From Microbacterium sp. 18062 (GTDB lineage: Bacteria > Actinomycetota > Actinomycetes > Actinomycetales > Microbacteriaceae), in NCBI RefSeq assembly GCF_902706225.1, contig NZ_CACSKB010000003.1, positions 1 to 64,000 of the forward strand: a stretch of 64,000 nucleotides of DNA, read 5' to 3'. A model generated the notes under the pieces. The model ran no database searches. It had not been told where the DNA came from and saw only the letters and a program-made list of their open reading frames with translations. A program made the position numbers and the translations under genes. This document shows, piece by piece, positions 41,729-51,103 of this stretch; within the stretch, counting starts at the first letter, position 1, and every line of letters begins with the position of its first letter.

Positions 41729-43310
41729 CGCTCTGCACACCGACGTCGTCATCCTCGGCGGCGGCCCCACCGGCGCCACCCTCGCGCTCGCTCTGGGACG
41801 GCGCGGCATCCGTACCGTGCTCGTGGACAAGGGCCACGAGCCGCTCCCGGGCGTGCGCGCCGGCGGAGCATCGTCGCTCGTCATGACGATCATGCGAACG
41901 CTCGGGGTGGAGCAGGAGATCCGCGACCGCGCGCCGGTCCCGCCCGGATGGCCGCGCACCAGCGTGATCACGACCGGACTGTGCGATCGCGTGCTCGACG
42001 TGCGCGGGCCGCGCGGCCGTGGCGACGACGCGGCACAGGCGCCGGCGACCATGCAGAACGTGCCGTCCTCCGTGCTCGAGACGGTGCTGCGGGAGGCCAT
42101 CGCCGAGGAGCCGAGCGTCACCACCCTGTACGGGTGCTCCTTCGACGGCGAGCTGATCCAGGATGCGGGCGGCGTGAGCGTCGTCGTCCGCGACGGGGCC
42201 GGCATCCCCTCGACCGTCCACGCGCAGTACGCCGTCGGCGCGGAGGGGGCGAACAGTCCCACCCGCACCGCCGTCGGGATAGGCATCGAGGGGCATCGCC
42301 ACTTCGCGACCCGCCACACCGTGGAGTTCATCGCGCCGGGGCTCGGCGAGCTGCACGGCCTCGGCGACCACAACCAGTACTGGGTCATCAACGAGGATCT
42401 CCTCGGCTATGTGCTGCATCAGGATGCGGGGCGTCGCTGGACACTCCAGATAGAGGAGGCGGCGCCTCACGTCGAGCCGCTCCTGACCGATGCCGCCGCC
42501 CTGGTGCGGCTCGCGGTGCGCGGCGACGTGCAGATCGAGTGGGCCGGCGTGCGCCGGTGGCGCGCCAACGCCTTCTACGCCGAACGCCAGCGCGAGGGCC
42601 GCGTGTTCCTCGCGGGCGACGCCGCCCACGCGACGCCCCCGGGCGCGCTGGGTCTTCAGCAGGGCATCGCCGACGGCGCCGACCTCGGGTGGAAGCTCGC
42701 GGCACGCCTGCAGGGGTGGGGCGGCGAGGCGCTGCTCGACTCGTTCGAGGCCGAGCGCTGGAGCATCAGCCGAGCGCTGGTCGAAGAGGTCGACGTGCGC
42801 GGCCCCCACCGCCTGGCCGAGTATGCGCGCTACGAGGGCGCGGACCGCGACGCGGCCATCCTCGAGGACATCTCCCGCCGCGACCTCGCCCGTCTCTCGC
42901 TCGGCATCGCCGCCCACGGCTACGTCTACCGGGACTCCCCCGTGCTGCCTGCCACGGGTGCGGCCGAGAGGTTCTCCACGTCACCGTTCGCCGAGATCGG
43001 CAAGCAGGTGCCGCACCGGTCCCTGCCCGACGGACGCGCACTCGTCGACGCTCCGGGCGGCGGGCTCGCGCTGCTGCACGGGCCCCAGCACGATCCCGCC
43101 TGGTTCGTCGACGCCGGGAGCTCAGCCGGAGTGGCGACGAGCCTGGTCGCCCTCGAGACCGAGACGATCGACGGTCTGCTCGGGCGCCCCTCACGGGGCG
43201 CCGCACTGATCCTCCGCCCCGATGCGCACGTCGCCTGGATCGGCGACGCTCCGGGCCACGCCGGCGTGCTCGACACGATCCTCGGGAGGACCGCCGCGAG
43301 CGTGTCGTGA
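41721..43310 (+). CDS. FAD-dependent aromatic hydroxylase (PheA/TfdB/MhpA class)
   Basis: This 529-residue flavoprotein monooxygenase has the dinucleotide motif ILGGGPTGATLALALGRRG (about 11-29). The second FAD motif is FLAGDAAHATPPGALGLQQG, and a thioredoxin-like C-terminal domain is suggested by the last 150 residues. The family uses NADPH and O2 to hydroxylate phenols and other aromatics. The GTG start lies inside the binding-protein gene (8-bp overlap). Probably it hydroxylates the compound imported by that ABC system. No ring-cleavage gene follows directly. Confidence 0.88.
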   Translation: MSDALHTDVVILGGGPTGATLALALGRRGIRTVLVDKGHEPLPGVRAGGASSLVMTIMRTLGVEQEIRDRAPVPPGWPRTSVITTGLCDRVLDVRGPRGRGDDAAQAPATMQNVPSSVLETVLREAIAEEPSVTTLYGCSFDGELIQDAGGVSVVVRDGAGIPSTVHAQYAVGAEGANSPTRTAVGIGIEGHRHFATRHTVEFIAPGLGELHGLGDHNQYWVINEDLLGYVLHQDAGRRWTLQIEEAAPHVEPLLTDAAALVRLAVRGDVQIEWAGVRRWRANAFYAERQREGRVFLAGDAAHATPPGALGLQQGIADGADLGWKLAARLQGWGGEALLDSFEAERWSISRALVEEVDVRGPHRLAEYARYEGADRDAAILEDISRRDLARLSLGIAAHGYVYRDSPVLPATGAAERFSTSPFAEIGKQVPHRSLPDGRALVDAPGGGLALLHGPQHDPAWFVDAGSSAGVATSLVALETETIDGLLGRPSRGAALILRPDAHVAWIGDAPGHAGVLDTILGRTAASVS

Positions 43311-44046
43311 CGAACCGCTGCGGGTGATCGATCGGCTCGTCCCGGCTCACGCTCATGTTCAGCGCGGCCAGCATCTGGGAGGTCGCCATCAAAGCGTCGC
43401 TCGGCCGACGCGACGCGTGTGATCAGGCCGAGGCCGAGCTCGGCGCCCGCATCAGCGGCGTCGAACGCGAACTCGTCCAGGTGAGGATCGCCGTCGCGCG
43501 TGCGGCGCCGGATACCAGCCGACCGCAGGTTGCTGCTGTGCCATATGTCTCGCCGATGGCGTTCCGGCTCCTCTTCGAGCCGGCGTCGCAGAGCGTGAGG
43601 GTGCTGGTGACCGACCGGTGACGCACGGAGCCGTCTGCGTGTCGGCTTCAGTCCCGTCGACGTCGGCGCCCGCCTCGAAGACCCCGCCGACGCCATGCGA
43701 CCGGGCGAGCACGTCCACACGATCTTCGTCGTCGACGGCGCCCTCGTCCGGACGCGTCTCGGCCTCGTTCCAGAGGAGGGAACCGTGCCTCGGACGCCGC
43801 GTCACAGGCGCGAGCTCAGGAGCTGCCGTCCCGCGCCGGCACGGCAGCATCCGGAAGACGCCAGCTCCACCCGAACGCGCGTTCGGCGTATGAGACCGGC
43901 CGACGCCGGTCCGATGTCGGAGGTCCGTGAGAGAGTCGTCTCAGGTCGGAAACGAGCTTCTCCGGGAATCGCGCCGGCCGCCGAACCGCCGAGTGCCCCG
44001 GCGTCAGGCAGCACAGCCGTGCTGCCTACGACAGATCGAGGGCACG
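43311..44046. other. gene-free stretch built from fragments of other genes
   Basis: In order: a PIN-domain (VapC-like) fragment, a coiled-coil gene fragment and a copy of the DUF2510 gene start (see the chimera entry). Then, at about 43640-43790, comes an unidentified fragment encoding RPGEHVHTIFVVDGALVRTR and flanks. After that up to the DUF222 gene I see nothing. No intact gene is credible here. Confidence 0.6.
43355..43621 (+). pseudogene. chimeric open frame from three unrelated gene fragments
   Basis: The 88-codon frame begins MFSAASIWEVAIKASLGR, a piece of a VapC-type PIN toxin. It continues at 43430-43503 with a copy of the small coiled-coil gene (ELGARISGVERELVQVRIAV). It ends in 43502-43596, a 95-bp ungapped near-copy of 36911-37005 (the start and upstream of the DUF2510 gene) read antisense to that gene. 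The frame is open throughout but has no credible promoter or family. It may be a recombination scar, or conceivably a newborn gene. Confidence 0.6.
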
Positions 44047-45459
44047 ATGCACGACAAGACGTTCCAGGGGCTCAGCGACGCCGATGCCGCGGCGCTGTCC
44101 GAGATCGTGCACGAGGTCGCATCGCTGAACCGCCAAGCGGCGGCGGTCGACGCCCAGCGGTGGCGCACGCTCACCCGGGCCTTCGATCTCGCGCAGAAGC
44201 AGGCCTCGAGCAGCAAGGGCCGCGACATGGCGCTCCGCGGGCTCGCCGCCGAGATCGCCGCCGCGACGAAGGCATCCGACCGCTCCCTGCAACGGCAGAT
44301 CGGCGACGCCGCGACGCGTGTGCGGGACTACCCGGCGACGCTCGCCGCATACGAGTCCGGCGACATCACCAAGGCCCACGTCCACCTCATCACCGAGCTG
44401 GGCACACCGCTCCCTCCCGACAAGAGCGCGGGCCGGCTACGCGACGAGCTCGCCATCCTCGCCGAGAGCGTGCACCCCCGCACTCTCACCGAACGGCACC
44501 AAGAGGCCCGCGAGCAACGCGGCGTCCGCACCTTCGCCGTCGGCGACGGCATGTCCGGGCTCATCCTCACCGGACCGACCCTGCTGATCGAAGGCATCCA
44601 CGATCGGGTCACCCAGCAGGGCCGCACCATCATCGACGCCCGAACGCAGGCGAAGGAGCGCCTCAGGGCCCGGGCCGCGGCGGATGCGGCGACCGCCGGC
44701 CACGCCACCGGTGCGGGCGCCGCGGGCACGGCGTTCCGGCGAGCGGAAGATCACGACCAGGATGCACTCGTCGCGTCCGACGACCGCACGATCGATCAGG
44801 TGCGCGCCGACATCATCACCGACATGCTGCTGACCGCCCAGCCCGGCGCCGATCCCACCCGCTCCGACGACGGGCCGGGCACGTTGGGCGCGATCCGCGC
44901 CACGGTGCAGGTCGTGGTCCCCGCGCTCACACTGCTGGGCGCCGATGAACGTCCCGCCGACCTGGTCGGACGCTCCCCCATCGACGCCGACACCACCCGG
45001 AAGCTCGCCGACGCGACCGGCGCCGCGGGACGCCACTGGGTCAGAGTCGTCACCGCCCCGATCGCAGGCACCGTGCTGCACGCAGACACGCGGTTGGCCA
45101 CCCCTGCCCAACGCCTGTTCCTTCGCGCCCGCGATCGTCACTGCCGTTGGCCCGGCTGCCGCGTTCCCGCCATCAGATGCGAAGCCGACCACACGATCGA
45201 CCACTGCGAGGGCGGACCCACGTGCATCCACAACCTCGAGTGCCTCTGCCAACGGCATCACTCGATGAAGCAGTTCACGCCCTGGGCCGTCCGACAACGG
45301 GGCGGCGGCGTTCTCGAATGGACGTCACCCCTCGGGCACGTCTACATCGATGAGCCGCCGGTCCCCACCGTGCACTTCGTGCCCCACGACGGCCCCGATC
45401 CCGGCGACCCACCGCCAGACCCGAGCGCCGATCCCGGCGGCGATCCGCCGCCCTTCTAA
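44047..45459 (+). CDS. DUF222 / HNH endonuclease protein
   Basis: This 470-residue protein has an N-terminal helical DUF222 domain (about residues 20-330) and a C-terminal HNH nuclease motif: HCRWPGCRVPAIRCEADHT, then DHCEGGPTCIHNLECLCQRH. All zinc-binding Cys and His-Asn-His residues appear present. The Pro/Asp/Gly-rich tail of 30 residues is typical. Family members are multicopy in actinobacteria (13E12-type repeats) and often lie in mobile or decaying regions, as here beside gene fragments. The biological role is unknown. The ATG at 44047 follows GAGGG. Confidence 0.88.
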   Translation: MHDKTFQGLSDADAAALSEIVHEVASLNRQAAAVDAQRWRTLTRAFDLAQKQASSSKGRDMALRGLAAEIAAATKASDRSLQRQIGDAATRVRDYPATLAAYESGDITKAHVHLITELGTPLPPDKSAGRLRDELAILAESVHPRTLTERHQEAREQRGVRTFAVGDGMSGLILTGPTLLIEGIHDRVTQQGRTIIDARTQAKERLRARAAADAATAGHATGAGAAGTAFRRAEDHDQDALVASDDRTIDQVRADIITDMLLTAQPGADPTRSDDGPGTLGAIRATVQVVVPALTLLGADERPADLVGRSPIDADTTRKLADATGAAGRHWVRVVTAPIAGTVLHADTRLATPAQRLFLRARDRHCRWPGCRVPAIRCEADHTIDHCEGGPTCIHNLECLCQRHHSMKQFTPWAVRQRGGGVLEWTSPLGHVYIDEPPVPTVHFVPHDGPDPGDPPPDPSADPGGDPPPF

Positions 45460-45492
45460 CGCACCGCCTTCTCACGCACCGCCTTCTGGCGC
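45450..45492 (+). repeat. short direct repeats after the DUF222 gene
   Basis: ACGCACCGCCTTCT occurs twice in tandem (from 45461 and again 15 bp later), and the last codons of the DUF222 gene carry a similar CCGCCCTTCT. Probably local slippage duplication. No terminator stem is obvious. Confidence 0.5.
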
Positions 45493-45511
45493 GCTCAGCC
45501 TGTTGTCGCGC

Positions 45512-46987
45512 TCAGCTTGCGCGCGGCCGCACGACTTGTTCGGGACCGCGGTACGGGGCGAGCACGGCGTCGTCGAGCACGGGCCGCTCGTTCTCCCAGA
45601 GACGCGCGCGTTCGAACTGGCGCCCGACGGCGAGGAGCAGATCGTCGCTGCCCACCGCCCCGACGATCTGCACGCCCACCGGCGCCCCCGACGACGCGAA
45701 CCCGACCGGCAGCGCCAGCGCCGGCTGCCCCGAGGAGTTGAACGGCGCCGTGAAACGAAGCACGTCCACGGAGTCCTGGATGCCGTTCGGATCCGCCCAC
45801 GGCCAGCCCAGCAGGCGGGGCGGCTCCGGGAACACCGGAGCGAGGAGCAGGTCGAAGCCGGAGTCCCACCACTGCGCGAGGTCGGCCGTCAGCTTCTCGA
45901 TGCCGACGAACGCCCGCGCGAGCTCGATTCCCGAGATCGACATGCCGCGCCGGTGCCAGTGCAGCACGACGGGATCGAGCTCCTCCTCCGGGATGGGCGC
46001 GCCGAGCTCCTCGCCGAGGGCATCGATCGAAGCGGTCGCGGTCACGCTCAGCGCGTCGAAGAAGTACCTGGTGTTCTCCTCCGACATGAGCGCGGCAGGA
46101 TAGGCCTCTTCGACGTGATGCCCGAGGTCGGCGAAGACCGCCGCGGCCCGCACGACGGCCGCATCCACCTCCGGATCGACCGGCGCCGCCGACGACGACG
46201 CGTTGGTGACGACCCCGATGCGCAGCCGCGCAGGATCGCTGTCCAGCGCCTTCGTGAAGGCTCCTCGGTCGAATCGGCGTCCGAGGTCTCCCGGCATGGC
46301 GTCTCGGAGGATGTCCATCATCACCGCGGTGTCACGGACGGAGCGGGTCAGCACTCCCGGCACGCTGTGGCCCCACCGGTCACCGCCCGGAGCCGTGCCG
46401 ATCAGACGCCGGCTGGGCTTCAGCCCCACGAGGTGGCAGAACGACGCGGGCATTCGCGTGGAGCCTCCGCCGTCTCCCCCCATCGCGATCGGCACGTACC
46501 CCGCGGCGACCGCCGCCGAGGCGCCTCCGGACGACCCTCCGGACGTGCGGGAGAGCGCCCACGGGTTGCGGGTGACGCCGTGGGCACGCGATTCCGACGT
46601 CGAGACGAGCGCGAACTCGGGCGCCGCGGACTGGCCGAGCAGCACGAGACCCGCCTCACGGTAGGCGGCCACCATGGGGGCGTCCGCCGCGGCCCGCCGC
46701 CCTCGTCTCGACAGCGCCCACGACCCGAGGTCGTGGGGCTCGCCGGCGATGGCGGTCGTGCACTTGATCAGAGTGGGCACGCCGGCGAGCGGCGCCTCGG
46801 AGTCGACCTGTGCCGCCTCGCGGCGCGCTGCGTCGTAACGACGATGGACGACGGCCCCGACGACCGGATCGATCCTCTCGATGCGCGCGATCGCGAGGTC
46901 GGCGAGCTCGGTCGGCGACACCTCTCCCCCGCGCACGAGCGCGGCCTGGGCCACACCGTCGAGGCCCAGCACGCCCTCGTCCGTCAT
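45512..46987 (-). CDS. amidase-signature family amidohydrolase
   Basis: This 491-residue amidase carries the Ser-cisSer-Lys triad: Lys in TLIKCTTAIAG, the cis-Ser in RTSGGSSGG, and the nucleophile Ser in GGDGGGSTRMPA. The usual GSD of the last motif is GGD here. It hydrolyses an amide to acid plus ammonia or amine. It is the last gene of the minus-strand run, overlapping the ABC ATPase by 4 bp, so it probably acts on the compound imported by that peptide-type ABC system. Confidence 0.9.
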   Translation of the reverse strand: MTDEGVLGLDGVAQAALVRGGEVSPTELADLAIARIERIDPVVGAVVHRRYDAARREAAQVDSEAPLAGVPTLIKCTTAIAGEPHDLGSWALSRRGRRAAADAPMVAAYREAGLVLLGQSAAPEFALVSTSESRAHGVTRNPWALSRTSGGSSGGASAAVAAGYVPIAMGGDGGGSTRMPASFCHLVGLKPSRRLIGTAPGGDRWGHSVPGVLTRSVRDTAVMMDILRDAMPGDLGRRFDRGAFTKALDSDPARLRIGVVTNASSSAAPVDPEVDAAVVRAAAVFADLGHHVEEAYPAALMSEENTRYFFDALSVTATASIDALGEELGAPIPEEELDPVVLHWHRRGMSISGIELARAFVGIEKLTADLAQWWDSGFDLLLAPVFPEPPRLLGWPWADPNGIQDSVDVLRFTAPFNSSGQPALALPVGFASSGAPVGVQIVGAVGSDDLLLAVGRQFERARLWENERPVLDDAVLAPYRGPEQVVRPRAS

Positions 46988-48600
46988 GCCGCGTGCTCCA
47001 TGACCTCGCGAGACGAGCGGACCGCCGGGTTGGGCGACGGCACGGCGTCGAGCAGCTCCCGCGTGTAGGGATGCTGCGGGTGCGTGAAGATCTGGTGCGC
47101 CGTGCCGATCTCGACGACCTCTCCCGCACGCATCACCGCCACCCGGTCGCTCATCGCCCGCACCACGGCGAGGTTGTGCGAGATCATGATCATCGTCAGA
47201 CCGTGGGCGGCGCGCAGCTGGGTCAGCAGCGACAGGATCTGGGCCTGCACCGAGAGGTCGAGAGCAGAGGTCGGCTCATCGAGGAGGATGATCTCGGGCG
47301 AGCCCGCGATCGACCGAGCCACTCCGACCCGCTGCTTCTGCCCGCCCGACAGCTCGAACGGCAACCGTCTCTCGAAGCCGGCCATGCCGACCTCGCGGAA
47401 CGCGGCGGCGACGCGCTCGCGCAGCCGGTCGGCGGGCACATCCGCGACCGCGAGCGGCTCCGCCACGGCGCGTCCGACCCGCAGGCGCGGATTCAACGAG
47501 CCCGCCGGATGCTGGAACACCATCTGGACCCGCCGCCGGAAACGCCGCAGCGCGGCACCGCGCATGCGGGAGTAGTCCTCGCCGTCGAGCGCGATCGTCC
47601 CGGTCGTCGGGGACTCGAGCTGCACCAGCAGCTTGGCGAGCGTGCTCTTGCCCGACCCCGACTCCCCGACGATCCCCAGGACCTCTCCCTCGTGCACGTC
47701 GAGGCTGACTCCCCTGAGCGCCGTGACCGGGCGGCCCCCGGACTTGTAGACCCGGGACACATCGCGGACGCGCAGCTTCACCGGCGAGTCGGTCGTCGTG
47801 GGCACGACGTCGCCGTCGACCGTCGGCGCCGCCGCCAGCAGCCGCCGCGTGTACTCGTGCTGCGGACGCAGGAGCACCTCGGCCGCAGAGCCGTGCTCGA
47901 CGAGCTCGCCGCGCAGCATCACCCCGACCCGATCCGCCGTCTGAGCGATGACGCCCATGTCGTGCGAGATGAGGACGATCGCCACGCCGAGCTCGTCTCG
48001 GATCCTCCGGAAGAGCTCCAGGATGCCCGCCTGCACCGTCACGTCGAGCGCGGTCGTCGGCTCGTCCGCGAAGATCAGGTCGGGCTCGCCCGCGAGAGCC
48101 AGCGCGATCGCGGCGCGCTGCCGGAGCCCGCCCGAGAGCTGGTGCGGGAACTGGTCCACGCGTTCCGGCGCGTTCGGCACGCCGACGCGGCCGAGCAGCG
48201 CGATCGCCTCCTGCCGGGAGTCTCGTCGCGAGAGTCCGCGGTGGCGGCGCACGACCTCCTCGATCTGGCGCCCGACACGCATCGTCGGATCGAGCGCCCC
48301 CATGGCGTCCTGGAACACCATGGCCATCCGTCTGCCCCGGAGCCGGGTCATCTCCCGCGCGCCGAAGGAGCGCACGTCGTCGCCGTCGACCGCCAGACGC
48401 TCCGCCGACACGGCGGCGGACGAGTCCAGCAGTCGCAGGCATGCCATCGCGATCGAGCTCTTCCCGCTCCCGCTCTCGCCGATGAGACCGTAGATCTCCC
48501 CGGCGCGGACGGTCAGGTCGACGTCGCGCACGACGGTGTTGTCGCCGTAGGCGATCGTGAGCTTCTCGATGTCGAGGACGACCCGGTTCCGGTCGATCAT
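46984..48600 (-). CDS. peptide-type ABC ATPase, DppD-DppF fusion
   Basis: This 538-residue protein holds two ATPase domains: GESGSGKSSIA...LSGGLRQR...ADEPTTALD (residues about 30-240) and GESGSGKSTLA...LSGGQKQR...LDEPTSALD (about 300-510). Each domain ends in the oligopeptide-transporter C-terminal motif (HEYTRRLL and HPYTRELL). Fused DppD/F proteins are common in actinobacteria. The ATG overlaps the binding-protein stop (ATGA), and the stop overlaps the amidase start. Confidence 0.93.
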   Translation of the reverse strand: MIDRNRVVLDIEKLTIAYGDNTVVRDVDLTVRAGEIYGLIGESGSGKSSIAMACLRLLDSSAAVSAERLAVDGDDVRSFGAREMTRLRGRRMAMVFQDAMGALDPTMRVGRQIEEVVRRHRGLSRRDSRQEAIALLGRVGVPNAPERVDQFPHQLSGGLRQRAAIALALAGEPDLIFADEPTTALDVTVQAGILELFRRIRDELGVAIVLISHDMGVIAQTADRVGVMLRGELVEHGSAAEVLLRPQHEYTRRLLAAAPTVDGDVVPTTTDSPVKLRVRDVSRVYKSGGRPVTALRGVSLDVHEGEVLGIVGESGSGKSTLAKLLVQLESPTTGTIALDGEDYSRMRGAALRRFRRRVQMVFQHPAGSLNPRLRVGRAVAEPLAVADVPADRLRERVAAAFREVGMAGFERRLPFELSGGQKQRVGVARSIAGSPEIILLDEPTSALDLSVQAQILSLLTQLRAAHGLTMIMISHNLAVVRAMSDRVAVMRAGEVVEIGTAHQIFTHPQHPYTRELLDAVPSPNPAVRSSREVMEHAA

Positions 48601-50171
48601 GACAGCCAGGCCTCCTTGAGGTACAGACGGGTGTTGGTCACGTCGGCGGTGAAGCCGTGCAGGTCGCTGCTCCAGACGTCCCACGCGACCGGCGCCGCGT
48701 ACGGCACGACCATGTAGACGTTGTCTGCGATGTAGTCGCAGATCTCCTGGTAGTCGGCGGCCCGCGCCTCGATCCCGTCGATGTCGGCCTTGGCCGCATC
48801 CATCATCGACCACAGCTCGGCATCGTCGACGTGAGTGGTCGGCGAGCCCTGCTCGAACCAAAGCGACACGTACTGGCTCGGGTCGGCGTTGAGCACGGAT
48901 GTCAGGTGGACCATGTCGCTGCCCCAGTCCGCCGACAGCACGCTCGACACCTGCTCGTTGAAGGGAACCGTCTTGATCTCGAGATCGATGCCGGCCTCGG
49001 CGACCTGCTCCTTCATCAGCTGTGCGGCCTGGATGCCGGTCTTGGCGCTGTCGCCGAGCTGGATCGTCACGGTCGGCGTCGGCGACCCGGCCTGCGCGAG
49101 CAGATCCTTGGCGGCCTCGACGTCGCGCTCGTAGTAGGGCGACTCGTCGGTCATGACGCACCCGAGCGGGTCGCCCGGCGGCACGACGGACGCGAGCGAG
49201 CCGGTCCCGAAGGTCACGGTCTCGATGATCTGCTCGCGATCGAGAGCGAGGCTGAACGCGCGGCGCACGTCGATGTCGGCCAACGGACCGTCGAGCGTGT
49301 TCATCGCCATCCACTGCGTGCCCGTGGACGGCGAGTCGCCGATGGAGAGACCGGCGGCCTCGACGGCGCTGCGGTTCGTCGGGATCTGAACCTGACCCAT
49401 CTGGACCTGGCCGGAGGTGAGCGCCTGGACGATCGTCGTCTCGTCGGCGATCAGACGGTAGTTCACCCCGTCGAGATACGGCAGTCCCTCGTCCCAGTAG
49501 TCCTCGAACGCGACCGTCTCGATGACGGCGCCCTCCTGGAAGGAGGCGAGGGTGAACGGACCGGTCCCGTTCTCCTGCGTCTTGATCTCGTCGGCGGTGC
49601 GCGACTCCACCCACGCCTCGTTCACGATCCCGCCGCTCCAGGGCTGCGCCATGAGACGGATGAACGACGCCTGCGGCTGCGCCAGCGTGACGCGCACCTG
49701 CTCGTCGCCGACCGCCTCGACGTCCGCGATGCTGTACAGCGACGCGTACGGCGAGAACGTGTCGGGGTCGATGATCCGCTCCAGGCTGAAGACGACGTCG
49801 TCGACCGTCAGCGGGCTGCCGTCATGGAAGGTGACGCCTTCGCGCAGGGTGAACAGGTACTCGGTGGGCGACACCTCTTCCCACTCGGTCGCGAGCCCGG
49901 GTCCCACCTCCGTGCCGTCCGCGCTGAGGCTCAGCAGGCTCTCGTAGAACTGGGACGCCAATCGCTTCGCGTTGAACGCCTGCGCCAGGACGGGGTCGAA
50001 CCCGCTCGTCGGCTGGGCGTTGTCGGCGACGATCAGCGTTCCCCCGGCGACCGGCTCGCCGGCCGCCGCATCGGTGGCGGCGGGGGCGGCGTCGCCGGCG
50101 CTGCACGCGCCCAGCGTCGCCGTCAGGGCCGCCACGGCGGCAAGGGCCACGGTGGTGCGGAAGATCTTCAT
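48597..50171 (-). CDS. peptide/nickel-type ABC substrate-binding lipoprotein
   Basis: This 524-residue family 5 binding protein has a signal ending LGAC (lipobox), then LIVADNAQPTSGFDP and FTLREGVTFHDGSPLT, the family signature. Such proteins bind peptides, opines, glycosides and varied small organics, so the ligand is not fixed by family. The ATG at 50171 follows GAGGAG. Confidence 0.92.
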   Translation of the reverse strand: MKIFRTTVALAAVAALTATLGACSAGDAAPAATDAAAGEPVAGGTLIVADNAQPTSGFDPVLAQAFNAKRLASQFYESLLSLSADGTEVGPGLATEWEEVSPTEYLFTLREGVTFHDGSPLTVDDVVFSLERIIDPDTFSPYASLYSIADVEAVGDEQVRVTLAQPQASFIRLMAQPWSGGIVNEAWVESRTADEIKTQENGTGPFTLASFQEGAVIETVAFEDYWDEGLPYLDGVNYRLIADETTIVQALTSGQVQMGQVQIPTNRSAVEAAGLSIGDSPSTGTQWMAMNTLDGPLADIDVRRAFSLALDREQIIETVTFGTGSLASVVPPGDPLGCVMTDESPYYERDVEAAKDLLAQAGSPTPTVTIQLGDSAKTGIQAAQLMKEQVAEAGIDLEIKTVPFNEQVSSVLSADWGSDMVHLTSVLNADPSQYVSLWFEQGSPTTHVDDAELWSMMDAAKADIDGIEARAADYQEICDYIADNVYMVVPYAAPVAWDVWSSDLHGFTADVTNTRLYLKEAWLS

Positions 50172-50233
50172 CGGATGCTCCTCGTGAGGGTTCGGGTGGT
50201 GCGAAAGAGACGGGTCGGGTGGTGCGAGCGGGT

Positions 50234-51103
50234 TCAGTCGACCCTTCGGCGGCGGTTGGCGAGGCTCTCGCCCACCAGGCCCCATCCGCTCGAGAGGGCA
50301 AGGATCGCCAGAAGCGGCGCGACGGCCAGCCACGGAGCGATGGTCATGTAGGTCTGGGCGTCGAAGATCATGCGCCCCCAGCTGGGAGTGGGCGGCTGGA
50401 CGCTGAGGCCCAGGTAGCTCAGCGACGCCTCGAGAAGGATGCTGATCGCCGCGGTGTTGGCGAACTGCACGACGATGACCGAGAACGTGTTCGGAAGCAG
50501 GTGGCGCAGCGCGATCCGCGAGGCGCCGACCCCGGACACCCTCGCCGACAGGACGAAGTCGAGCTCGCGCAGCTCGAGGCACTTGGCTCGCACGAGTCGC
50601 GCGAACTCGGGGACGGCGGCGATGGCGAGGACGCCGATGACCGCGGGGATCGAGCCGCCGAAGATGGTGACGGCGCACAGCGCGAGCAGGATGGCCGGCA
50701 CCGCGAGCACCAGCTCGACGCACACCATGAGCCCCGCGTCGAGCCACCGGCCCCAGAGTCCCGCGGCAAGCCCGATCGCCGTGCCCACGAGAGCCGCGAG
50801 CGTGGCGGCGAAGAACGAGATCGCCAGCGACGAGTGCCCTCCGACGGCGAGCCGCACGAACACGTCGCGTCCGAGGTCGTCCGTCCCCAGCCAGTGCACG
50901 GCATCCGGCGCGGCGAGGGGGAGCCCGGAGATCTCGTTGGGGCCGAAGGGTCGCAGGAGCGGCCCGATGAAGCAGAAGACCACCAGCGCGAGCAGCAGCC
51001 CTGCGCCGCCGAGCAGGGCGGGTCGGCGCAGCGCCGCCGAGACCCACGTGCGGGCCGTCGCGCCGAGGGGCCGCGCCTGCATGGTCGTCGCTGCGGCGGT
51101 CAT
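50234..51103 (-). CDS. peptide-type ABC permease (DppC)
   Basis: This 289-residue permease has six helices, the DppC N-terminal segment (GPNEISGLPLAAPDAVHWLG, TDDLGRDVFVRL) and the EAA-type loop of the family. It starts in the stop of DppB (ATGA). It forms the channel with DppB. Confidence 0.92.
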   Translation of the reverse strand: MTAAATTMQARPLGATARTWVSAALRRPALLGGAGLLLALVVFCFIGPLLRPFGPNEISGLPLAAPDAVHWLGTDDLGRDVFVRLAVGGHSSLAISFFAATLAALVGTAIGLAAGLWGRWLDAGLMVCVELVLAVPAILLALCAVTIFGGSIPAVIGVLAIAAVPEFARLVRAKCLELRELDFVLSARVSGVGASRIALRHLLPNTFSVIVVQFANTAAISILLEASLSYLGLSVQPPTPSWGRMIFDAQTYMTIAPWLAVAPLLAILALSSGWGLVGESLANRRRRVD

